DNA from: Ciona intestinalis
Lineage: Eukaryota > Chordata > Ascidiacea > Phlebobranchia > Cionidae
Assembly (NCBI RefSeq): GCF_000224145.3
Contig: NC_020177.2
Span: 5,291,375 to 5,355,374 of the forward strand
DNA length: 64,000 nt
Direction of reading: 5' to 3'
Positions 1 through 13,000 of this stretch are shown here, one piece after another. The notes under the pieces are model-generated. The model had not been told where the DNA came from. It made no database searches and saw only the letters and a list, made by a program, of their open reading frames with translations. Made by a program: the position numbers and the translations under genes. Position 1 is the first letter of the stretch, and each line of letters opens with the position of its first letter.

Positions 1-1097
1 TAGAGCTTTTCTGGCAATTAAACACAGCCAACCACACATCAGCATGGTATGTTATATATGATGATGTTCTCAGAAATGTTATCAGTATTCTATCACAGTA
101 GTATTCTGACTGAGCGTTTATGACAATTCATTTTTAAAAACCCTTGTTGGCATTTAAAGAAGGCGATATATAAAACTACTGGACAATCTAATAATCTGTT
201 TATTGACTATTGCATCATAGGCTATGCAGGTTTGTTTTATTGCATTGTTTATTCATAAAGCCCATTATTACAACAGGACCAAGGTGAATGCTGCTTATGT
301 ACATTCGTATTCAACACTGGCAACAAAATGTCAATGTTTTGTTTATTTCTACGTTGGTTGGATCACGCATGTAATGATGTTGGTTTCGTATCTACTGTAT
401 CCACACATACGTTCCCACTGCAACATATTCACCCACAATGTAAACCTATAAGGTAAGTTGTGTTTACATTGAATGTTCCAAGGTAGCATCCAACCTTGGC
501 TGAGCTGTCAGCGATAGATCTACTATTCATTTTATAACGGCTGTCGTTTTCCGGCCACCCGAGGATAAACTAAGTTACATTCATTCATTGTAATAGGAAC
601 CCCTGACACCGTTGGCCATGCAGTAGCACCCTGTGTGTTTTGTTGATATGCCATATCTGACGTAAACCTTTGGTATCATGGTTTGCCACACTGTAGGACC
701 TCACTTTCATAGAATAGAATGTGTATGGACTATAGTTAACTCTTCTGGTAAAAGATATTTATTATATTACACCGATGTACCGCCTGCCATCAAGCAAGAC
801 ATCATCAGGCATAAGTTTTTGAATCTAACCCCAGTTGCCTTGCAGGATGGCCATTATATAACCAACACACCAACCATAGTTTACAAGGGTTTTGTTCTAC
901 ATTGGTAAAAATTGCAATCTATATTGTATTATTAAGATTAAATATTGGCGAAATTACTATTAAAAAACATGGGTTTTGTTCTATATTGGTGAAGTTGTAC
1001 AGCGAGGCACGTTGTGGAACCAAACCTGGAATTTGGGCCAGAGTTGGCTTATTTTCCCAATTATTTCCCTATTGCCTAACCAATCCACCATCATTAG
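1..1097. other. Intronic or 5' flanking DNA of CPLANE1, repeat-rich
   Basis: No exon is certain here. A decayed reverse copy of dispersed repeat family A lies near 520-600, and a decayed copy of family B near 960-1090. A possible upstream CPLANE1 exon is 736-814, read as NSSGKRYLLYYTDVPP and onward. Its phase (2) would join the exon at 1098, but the donor is weak and similarity to the human protein there is poor. Confidence 0.4.
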
Positions 1098-4000
1098 ATT
1101 ACGAGGGTCATACATCACATGCATCTCCCATGACGGACAAACGGTAGCGACAGCTGTCAATCAACGTCAACCTCATCAATCAAAGTTGATGTTCATCCAT
1201 CCATATACAGCAGCTTCTGTGGTTGTGGATCTTAAACATCTAGGATCGAAAAGCGACAACGTACTCAAGCAATTCGCAAAGTAAGAATGCTTGGGTGATA
1301 GGCTATACAGGGTATGCAGGCCTATCATGTAATGTTCATAAAAATATTGGTATTTGTCTTAAATAAATGTAAAAAAGAAGGGCAACCATAACTGGAGTAA
1401 ATGCAACAATTTTTTTCCCAAACACTTAAGTAGCTTTCTGTTATTTTTCATATTTTATTTCGAATAACTTAATACCTGGGTCAAATCATTATTAAAACCA
1501 CTACTATATATATTTTATCTTTAATCTCACAACAATTAGTCCATTTAAATTTATCAACAACAACATCATTCCAACAGAACATACTGGATTGCGCAAATGT
1601 CATGGACATCCGACGACGTATATCTCGCTTGTATAACTCGTCGTGGTTCGCTGCTTCTACTTTCAAAACTTGGCCAACCAATCATGATCGCTTGTGAGGG
1701 GTCAAGGGTCGACTTCGGCCCCGCCCACTTTCTACCTCTTCACCCATTGGTCGAACACGGGAGGTGTGGCTTGTGTTTGTTGCTGTGTACCTAACACTTA
1801 CATTAACAATTTAATGCTGTGTAGAACTTAATAATTGTGCCTGTAAAATTGTATCCCCCACAAAGTTAGATATGTGTATGAAACAGAACACCTGTGTTGG
1901 AACTTTAATAACTTTTTTACCTCTTATTTTACAGAAGCATATATTATAATTAAAATTAAACACAAAAATTTACATTCAGTTGTCTATAAATTAATTTACC
2001 ACTATAAAATATTTCCCATATTTTCCCAGGAACAAACACGACAATCCGCTGAGTCACAATAAAGACGACGAGTCACTCGCTTCTACCGTTATCTCCGAAA
2101 AATCGACTCGGCAAAAATTCTCGGTTTCCACCCACCCCAGGTTACCCATAATCCTTTGCAGCGACGGGTATTCAGTGACGGCGCTACAGATGTCTGAGTG
2201 GGTGAGGTCACGTGACCTAGCTACGATATCATTGGTGGAAATCAACAGGGACCTGAAGTCTATCAGCAAGAAGTTTAACTTGGAGGTGAGAGGGTGGGTT
2301 TATTGTTTAGATAAACAAGCTTAATTAATTGGCAACTGTTAAGCCCACTGTAGGATTACATCCAAATATGATTATAGAATATATTTTTATGATTATAATA
2401 CAGTGGTCAATCTAAAGGTAACACGACACACCACGCCGAGGTTTGAACCCCCACCCCTCATCACCGAGACTGCAAAGTTTAAGGAAAACAAGTTCACCCT
2501 TCTGTACGAGAGTTTTGTTAAGAGGGTTTCACGCAAGGTGGGTTTCATATAATGACTTATCCATGGTTGCCACTTCCATGCCCACAGTCGAATTGCTGAA
2601 GCTATTGCAGTGTGTGGATAAGCAGGCATGACTTTTGGTTGGTTTGGTCATTTATATCCTCGTGGGTGGGAACTTGAGTGACTTATCCATGGTTGCCACT
2701 CCCATGCCCACAGTCGAGTTGCTAAAGCTATTGCAGTGTGTGGATAAGCGGACATGACTTTTGGTTGGTTTGGTCATTTATATCCTCGTGGATGGGAACT
2801 TGAGTGACGTATCCATGGTTGCCACTCCCATGCCCACAGTCGAGTTGCTGAAGCTATTGCAGTGTGTGGATAAGCAGACATGATTTCTGGTTGGTTTGGT
2901 GACTTATATCTTTATAAAAGATAAACACCTCAAGCCTGTTTTGAACCCAATACCCTAGTATCTATACTTTCAGAACAAGCGCAACAAATCTGAAGAGAAT
3001 TTGCTCGAACGAAGTTTTAGCAAAAACGAAGAAGTCGAAATGCTTGCTTACAGGTTGGTGATGTCATAATATAGATTATAATGCATTGTTACATAATAAC
3101 CAATATACATGTTGAACCAGATTTGAAGAAGATGAGAATGAAGCAACACAAGATGAGACCGGTTGGTAAAATATTTAAAACTATTGTTGTGTGAAAATTA
3201 TTCTTGGAAAGAATTTATTTTTAAAAATCGACAAACTTATACATCCTTAGTCTAGAGTGTTGGGGGTGGTTGAACATAAATCCTTGTGACAAGATCTCAC
3301 TTTTTACAATAGAACCAAACTAATATATACTGTTGCTGTCATACATAATATATAGCAGGGTAGGGGAAAGATGAGACACCTTTTCTTTCTATTTTCTTGT
3401 CCCAATTGATAGTAACCAAAGAACATTCAAAGAAATATAAAACCGTATCCTTACAACTTCCATAGACAAAATGGTTTAAAACTGGATCAGGGTATTCGGA
3501 TATTATGTGTTAAAGGTGTCCCATCTTACCCCACCCTACTATATATCTACAACATCCACCAATAACACCCATTATTCATAGACAACGATGATGACTCTAG
3601 AGCTCCACCCGGTGTCATACTTGACGCAGATTCAGGAAAGTTAAGTTTCGTTGATTTGGACGAAACCGAGCAAACTTTGGATGAAAATTTACCATTAGAT
3701 GGAGGTATAGAGTAGTTAATATTATTTCTATGATGAGTATATATTTCATTTTTGGCAGTATGTTACAGTTTTACATGTGTGGTGACTCATAACTGGGCAC
3801 GAGGTGCATGAAACGGACCACCCGTGTTAAAATGACTGCCATTGCCCAACCACTTGAAGATAAAAAGTTAGATGCTTATTTAGTGGTAAGCAGGCACAAG
3901 GTGTATGAAACAGAACACCCGTGTTAATGGCTATCATTGCCCCTCCGCGTGAGGATAAACAAGTTACATTCATTCACTCAATCTTTCCACTCTTCCACAG

Positions 4001-7000
4001 AATCCTTGCACAAACTCATCTCCCAATGTTTGCTTAAGTTATTATCAACATGGGGTATTATGACATCAGAATCGCATCATAATACCAACCATGCCAATGA
4101 TGAATTACATCAGTTCTTCCTACAAACACTACGTTGTATCTGTTCTACTGTGCTGCAGGTGGGTGGATTAAGTAGCTGCTGTGGGTGTGGTAGTTTAGTT
4201 GGTGAATGTGTAAATGGGCGAGAGTTTGTGATATTTTTTCCTAATCCTTCCATAATCCTCACTGAAGTTTATAGAACGAAACCCTTATGTTTAACTGTCT
4301 TTAAACAGTGGGGTATAGATGGTAGCTGTTAGGGTAATGGAACAACTTAACGTGTTTTACACAATGTTAAACACAAAATACTGCACACTTCAGGCTCAAC
4401 AAATTGCTTCGTGTTTGGTTTGGAGGATTGGATCAGATGAACATGGGACTTCCCCTGTCCAGAGAACACTCAGTGAACTGTTAGACACGATTCCAAAAAG
4501 GTTGTGTATCATTGCTTCATGGGATGCTCACTATCGCCCTGTAGTGGTGAAAAGCATCACCACAGCCATAGAAACAATATTAACATCGAGTCGATCGTCA
4601 CCTGAAGGTTGTTTGTCCATCAAGGATTTATCAAGGAATATTTTCGTTGCTTTTTATTCGTTGAAACAATGTGAGAAGCATCTTAACTTGGTGTACAGGT
4701 GAGTTGTATGTATGCGACTAATGTGTATGGAAGTCAAATACAAGCTTTATAGGTAAATATTATTTCAGTAAAACCTTAAAAATATCGGGGTTGTTAAACT
4801 ATATGATTCCAAACCTCTTTCATTCCAGCTTCCATCTCTCTCCATTACGATTGGTTAATAATCGTCACATGACCGACTGCTTCTTCCATTCATTGGATGT
4901 TGAAGATTTTAAACCGACCAATCACAGTGAAGTATTATCTTCACAAAGATTGATGTTGTGGCAAGCTTGGAGGAAATTTTATTCTTTTGTGTCAAAAATC
5001 TGGGACCTAGAACAATGCAAACAGGTTAATACTTCACCTTCTATGTATAACTACTATCTACATTGTATTGTTTATATATGGGTATAGTTTGAAGTCCTAT
5101 AGTGGGGTAGGGTGCAGGTATTTTGGAAGAGTGTATATATCATCCATACTTATGTAAAATAAACAAAAATATATCACACTGTTTTTTAGTACTATTACCC
5201 CTCAATAATCAGCTTCTGTGCAAATTGACTGTGTGTCTAACTATCCGTGCCTTCCCTGCTTTTTATAAAAGTTGCCGCCTATTTATTTTCCCACGCCAAC
5301 ACAGATTCTTCCGTCTCTCTCCCGTGTTTACTCAACCGTGCAGAAAATCGTTTTACCGAGGTCATGTGACCGTGACATCATCGAGAGGTCAACGACCTTG
5401 AGTAGCATGAGGTTGAACCTGTGTGAATATAAACTCAACCAAGCGTTACGACTCGTAGCGAGAATATTGGACGACCATCTTGTTACTGGGAGTAAATGGA
5501 GCGGTATGTGGGGTGTTATTATATAGTACTGTGGGGGAAGCTGGAACACCTTTAGCACATAATATCCAAATATCCTGATCGTGTTTTAAACAATAACAAT
5601 GGTTTATGGGAGTCGTGAGGATAAGGTTTCATAATTCTTTGAATGTTCTTTGTTTACTACTAAATTGGACGAGAAAATAAAATGAAAATGTGTCCCATCT
5701 TCCCCCCCCCCCATTGTATTTGTGGGAGGGGGTGTTCAAAAAATAACAGGGTGTATGAAAGGTGTATTATTTACAGGTTATTATATTTTACACTGCAGTT
5801 TCTAACTGATAACCAAAGGCCCTTTCATGTCCTAAGAGATGCAATAATATAAGTTCATTGGCACGGATCGGGTAATAGTTAAATCTTTCTATATTGGTAT
5901 TGTCTATGTCAGAAGACCTGGGACGTAGGCCACAGTCGGCCCATCACCCCAACACCCACACTGCTTAAACATTTAAGTGTGAATGTAACTTATTTATCTT
6001 ATCATGGCAAGACAATGGCAGTGTCTGCTCATCACATGTAAAAATATAACTTTTGTTTAACACAGATACTACCAGTACCATCACAAATAATAAACATTAC
6101 TTGCACTCAGATACCAACTGGGCATCGGTGGAATTAATATGCAAAGTAATGATCGATTATTACAAAGACAAACCAATTGTTTTCCAAACAAACGAGTATG
6201 GAGGTCGTATGATTGTTCTGGATAGAGGGGTTCTAACTTCTGCTGTCAGGTGGGTGCCATGAAAATGTTAACATATTTTATATTCATGTTCAATTATGTG
6301 GCATAAAGTGCCAGTTTCTATTTAAAATATCATTATACTGGTCATTGTATGGAAAATGCATTTAAAAATTCAATTGTTTTGTGGAAATAATTGAAGAATA
6401 TATATTTTATGATAACAATAACATTACATTAGTTTTTGTTTAAATATTCACAGTTCACAAAGATTATCCGCACACTGGTCAGCTGAACACGCGGTGTCGA
6501 TTCTACTTTGTGCGGGGCGGTTATATGAAGCGAGCGAATTGGCTGTTGCTGTGGGGGCGTGGCGGGTGGGCGTGGCACTCTCCGCTGTAGCAACAAAAGT
6601 CCGGGCGTTTACGGACGATTATCGACAGTTTGACGGCTCCGGTTGCGCTGATGCTGTCATAGATATCTTAAAAGATAAATTCATAATGTTTTTGCCGGAA
6701 TCAATTAAAAGCGAAGTTGTAAAAAATACTGAGGAACTTTTTGACTTTGACCCAGAGTTACTTTACCCAGAGGTCGTTGACCTTTTCACGGTAGGGGTCA
6801 TGACCGGTAGTGACCTTTCGTCGTGGGTCATTGACCTCCTGATGAATAAGTTGAAGACAAAACTTGGAAAGTTGGATTTGTTGCTTAATGATGATGTTCA
6901 TATCCCAACCCCTCCCATGCATCTACCACAACTAAATATGGGTGAGGATGAAGGTAAATAATATGTGAATATTTTGTTTGTATGAATGAACGACATTTGT

Positions 7001-10000
7001 ATACCTATATAAGTGAATGTAGGGCCTAAGGTTGTTGTTTTGGTTTAATGTTACTACGTATGTAACTTGTTTATCCTTTTATGGCGGGTCAACAACAGTC
7101 GTTATAACACAGATGTTTTGTTTCATACACCTCGTGTCCGCTTACAAGTTACCACGTATTTAACTTTGTAGAACTAATATACTTTTACCAAATTTTAGAT
7201 GAAAATCTTGTTTTGATTCGTCACCAATTATCCTCGTTGATTCGCCTTTTGTTCGTTACCTTCCACTCGATGGGGATAACACACCTCGCTGCTTCGTGGT
7301 ATGTCAAACTTCTCAGGTCAGGGGAATCACCCATGTCCTCGCTATCTGAAGATAAATCAGAAAATCTTTTTTCCTCGGAAGAAGGGAGGATGGTGGTAGC
7401 CTCGTTGCGGGAGATTTGTGGCATGCTGTGGTCGCTACATGTTCGTGAGAAGCTCACAGAGGCCACTAGGGCGTACCAGAGAGCGCGGGAAAATGAAGAA
7501 GTGTTAGAAGCGGTGGTGCATGACTGTTACGCTTGGTTGAGTAGGGCTAAAGTGTTCGCAAAGTTTTATAATTGGGACGAGGAAATACAAGATCTGGTCC
7601 TCTGCCTTGCATCTGAGCTCCCTGTGGATGAGGACCTCATTCATATCATCGCTGAGCATTTCCATGATCCTAACATCATATCTGCCAAAGTTGATCCCAA
7701 GATGAAAATTTTAATGCAAAGGATGCGACAGACTTTTTATAATGTAGATGGTACCTTACAACCTATGACTGTGTTGTACCAACGCCTATGTAGTGAGCTA
7801 GATACACAGAAGCATCATAACACACAAGTCCAACATATGTTTATGGATAAGCATGAATCATCCCACCCTGATGGAGAATGGTATGTGCCAAAGTTCACAG
7901 AGTCTTACAAGGCTTCTTTATGTGCAGTGTTTCCATTCGAAAAAGACCAGTGTTTCCATGAATTTATTTCACAGCTATTCGATGTAGTTCTAAACAAAGC
8001 AAGTACTATACAACGTTCCGGTAAAATGAAAAAGTCGGAAAAGAACGATCGAAACATTCTGTTGCTTTGTAATCGTCACCAAGTTGCAACCAATGAGCTC
8101 GACGCCGCATTTAAAGTCCGTTCTCGTCAGAAACAGTTCACAAAGATCGAAAACTTAAGCCACAACACACCAGATGCAACATCAACCCCGAAGATACGAA
8201 AATCGACAAGTTTCAATGAGAAACCCACCACTAAAAGGCGCAATATTACCTTTCAACTTCCCAACCACAACAACCTACACCGATACTTCAGCGAACCAGA
8301 TCTTAACGGTTCAATTCTTGATGAAACTTTCGACAAATCTCTTCAAATTCCAACTTTCGATAAATCAAAGATCCCACAATGGATGAAGAAACGTCTTCTC
8401 AGGTAATTTTTATCTTTGCCAAGTGCTGTGGTTTATTCTAATTTAATAGCTGGGTGTGTATAGAATTTCTTGATAATAGGCCAATCCTGGCCTAAACCTC
8501 AGGCCCCATGACGTGCCATGCTACGTGACCTCACCGACATAGAATAGAATAGAAATACGTCAATTTTAAAAGCGCTCGAACAGATATATTTTAATACTGT
8601 TTTCATTTTTTTACTTTAATAAACCTATATATATAACCCCACATAACCTCCCCACCACACCAGGTTATCCCCTTACCTTGGTTGGCTTGAACTCTGGATA
8701 AACAGCCAAGTTCCTACCTCCCATACCCACCAACCCTCTATAAGGATCAACCTCACCAAACACCAGATGCTACAAGGACTTACTGTGGCTGAGCTGAGGT
8801 TCGGGGATTTCCCTAAACCGATATCGACGAAGAAGCAAATATTTCTTCCACCGTTGAAAATCGAAAGTTGCGTAACCGTGTTAACGGATGATGATGTCAC
8901 AACTGTGAGCTCCATAGCAAGCGTGAGTGATGTCATAATTAACTTTGAATGAAACTTTATGGTAGAAGTAGTTGCAATATATGAACATTTACTTGTATAC
9001 GGTTCACATTTTGTTACTTAAAAGCACCTACCCAAATAAACATGGCGAATGAATATACGGATACTTGTATTGTAACAACATTATTTGGGGTTATCTAATC
9101 TTGCCAATTATGTAAATATAATGTGACAACTTTTGCCAAAATCACATGTATTTACAACAGTAAATCCCCATGTTAACAGTGTATTACATTGCTTCCTTTG
9201 ATATCAACACTTAATGCTTCGTCAGGTGGATGTCAATCAAAATGAAGATCAAACTGTCAATCAAGTTGAACCTGTCAATGAAACCGAACCTGTCAATCAA
9301 ACTGAATCTGTCAATCAAAGTGATGCAGCAATATCACAAACAGTAGTTGATCAGCTGATCTCAACCGACCAATCAGAACCTCAGGTTGGCCAACCAATAC
9401 AAAGTCAAGGGCCAATGGAAACAGGTTACAATTTTTACATAATCTTCTTTAAAAATGACTTTAATTGTTATATTTTTATGTGTTTGTTAGATTTTATTAT
9501 TTGTATAAAAATGGAAACAGCATGTTTCTGAAATAATTGTAAATAAAAACTTAGAATTGGAAATATCCGGCTTTAATGTTTATATTTTACAGAAACCTCT
9601 GAAGAAGTTACTGTAATTGAAGTGAAAGATAAAGAAGAGAATAAGAAGGAGGAGCAGGAGGAAGAGGAGGAGAAAGGGGGAAAGAAAGGTAATATTATGA
9701 CATCATAATGATGTTTAATTTATAACAATAATTATTCTCTAGATACAACATTAGTCCTTGATGATTTAAAAGATGATGAAAACATTGAAGGTAAATGTTT
9801 ATATTGACTGTCTCTGTTCTGCCTAAGAGGTTATACAGTAGGGTGGGTAAAATGGGACACCTTTAACCCTATTTTCTCGCCCCATTTAAACAAAGAACAT
9901 ACAAAGAATTATAAAATCTTATCCTCACGACTCCCATAGACCGTTGTTAATTGTTTAAAACATGAGCAGGATATTTGGATATTATGTGTCTCATCTTCCC

Positions 10001-13000
10001 CCACTCTACTATATATTAAGTTACGTTCATTCAATATATTTGGCATTTCTTTGGCAATTTTTTATTACTTTTGGTTTTCAAGGATCATCAGTTGAAGATT
10101 TCTCCAGTGAGTTAGCTGATGGTGGGGGAACTTACAGAGTCAACAATAAGAACAAGAAGCCAAACAAAGATGAAAACGTGGCCGACGTTGTTCGTTCGGA
10201 GATCAATAACGTTCTCCTCGCCCAGCAGGTGTCGCTGTTAAGCCAGATCCTTCTCGGACAAACTTTAACCGGTGGTTCCCAACGTGGGGGAAACCCCTTA
10301 GTAGGGAACATCCTCCAATCGTTGCTCCCTACAGCTCCACCTAGTGTTGCGAACGAACCAAAGGTCGAAAAACAGGAAGTCCATGAGGAATCACATAAAA
10401 AAGTTCATGATCATGTTTATCACATGAAACCTTCACAACCCAAGAAAGACTTTGGCATCCCTCTCTTCCATGTGCCTGGGATCACTAAATCCCATGACCC
10501 GAAGTCAGCTAAGTTAATTTCCACCCCAAACTCAGCCACTAGTTGGCGTGCTTCACTCGCAGCAAAAAAAACTTACGATGCCGAGAATTCCCCCCAAAAA
10601 CCACCTAAACTGATAAACCTCAAAGACAGAAAGAAACCCCTTGTCATCCAAGACACGAACTTACAACACCCAATTCGCCATACCTTACCCACCAACCTCC
10701 CGTATGAAACCCCTATTGACCCCCCTAACCCTACACAACCTGTATTAATGAAGCCACCCACTCCACAGCACATACCATCATCATATACAACTCAACAACC
10801 CGGCCCGGCTGCAAAACAAACTTACAAAACTCAATACCCGATTTTACAAATAAACCCCCAACACCCTAAAGCCCCATCTTTTAACTCAGCCCCACAACCA
10901 GCCCCAATCCCAAGACAAGAGTCCCATCATGCCCCACTTCACCCATACACCCAACCCCCTGTTCTTAACCCACCCAGAGAAGCATGGGTTGAAGGGAAAG
11001 CCCCCAAACCGATCTTCATCAACTGTCAATCACAACAGTATCCACGACAACAGACGCATAGAGATCTTATACCAAGGTTAATAAATCCACAAGAGGTGCT
11101 AGAGTACGAAAGTCGCAAACATGGATTCACCAATATTAAGGTGAACTAATTATCTTTGCTATAATACTTCATACAAACACACAATGCTACTTAACCATTA
11201 GTAAATTAGTCTATCTATGTTTGTAAGTAAATAATCAAAGTAAAATAAGTTGTCAGGTTGGTTATTGTTGAACAATTGCTTCACACTATGAACAATACTT
11301 GGAAATTATTGAATAAATAAAGCAGAAGGCCAGATATCGAGTGAACGAGTCTGTGTTTTCTATAACTGCTCAACAACTACATTGCAGTATACATTCTAAC
11401 TCAATATTTTATTTATAGAAATCTTCGGGACCCACCCAGCCCCGCGTACCCCTTATGAAAGTATCGGCCCCACCCTTTGAACATACAGGGGGTCATCATA
11501 AACCCCAGGAACCTCCCCAAGTTACCCCTCCCATGATCAACAAGGAGAACGTTAACCCCGCCCAAGTCGCCCCACAAACTAAACCAACACAACGTAAGTT
11601 AAATATATCGATTTTTGATGATAATGAAATTATTCTGCTGTAGCTAGTTTTGATACACTTTACGTACTAAACTTCTAGTGAAAATCGATTTTATTTGGAC
11701 CAACATCGTTTTCTTACCTAAATTAGCTTGTACTTATGGAAGCTCTAGTCTTATAAATCCAAATTAATGTTAACTTAGCACCATATATTATGTAGTTATC
11801 TGTATTACTAGGAATGGAAAATCTGTCACTAGAAATTGGAAAAATTAAACTATCTTTCCTAAATAAATGCCTTTTATAAAATTGTAATCTAACACTTAAT
11901 ATATTAGTGACTCATCTGGTATAAAAACGACGAGAAGTAACAGAATATATGTTTCTAATACATTTATATGATTATATTATATGACTATATATATATTTCC
12001 ACCCTGCCATCCCAGCCCCTCCCCTCCACAAAGCTACCCAACCCCATGAAGAGTTCCATGGCTTCATTGATCAAGATGAAGTGAGGAGAGAAGTTGAGAT
12101 GAAGATGTTGGGATCGGATGAAAAGATGACGGGAGCTGATGCTCATTATGTGGCTACAGTGGGCAAGCATGAGGTGATGTCATAGATTGTGATGTCATAG
12201 ATTGTGATGTCATAGATTGCGACGTCATATATTGCGATGTCATAGATTGGCACGTCATAGATTGTGATGTCATATATTGTGATGTCATAGATTGTGATGT
12301 CATAGATTGTGACGTCATAGATTGGGGATGTCATATATTGTGACGTCATAGATTGGGACGTCATAGATTGGGACGTCATAGATTGTGATGTCATAGATTG
12401 TGATGTCATCATTGCCTGACGCTTTAGCACATTGGTCAAGTGTTCAACACTTTCACCATTGTGGCCGCGTGTGTCCTTTAGCAAACATTTAGTTGTAAAT
12501 ATATCTCCAAATAAAATATATAAAAACATCATGAATATACACTCTTACTTAATGGGCCAAAATAATGCCATAAATTCCTTTTGGTCACTCATTCATAACA
12601 CTCTCACATATAACATATCACTGTCCATAGAAACCTCATAAACCTCGTATGAAAGATGCGGACACCCAGATAGAGGTTGAGGAACAACCACACCAACGAT
12701 GATGATGATGATGATGATCTTGTGGATTACGGAGATCAAATGACGACCAAACCACTTCAACCTCCACCTGATATCTTCCTTAAACTAAGGTGAGTGGTAT
12801 GATGGAATTGAATGTGACTTGTTTACTCTTGCGGCGGGGACCAGAGAAACGACAGCATTATAACACACATGCTCTGTTTCATACACCTCGTGTTAACTTA
12901 CAAGTTACCACGTATGTGACTTATATATCCTCACAGCGTGGACCAGAGAAACAGAAGCAGTATAACATGAATGTTCTATTTTATACAGCTTGGGCCCTTT

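Noticed and set aside
678-908. Open frame MVCHTVGPHFHRIECVW...
   Set aside because: Its first 15 codons are dispersed repeat family B text; only 736-814 might be a real exon.
12146-12532. Long minus-strand open frame of MTSQS / YDVTI repeats
   Set aside because: It is produced by a 15-bp (multiple of three) minisatellite inside a CPLANE1 intron and has no gene-like surroundings.
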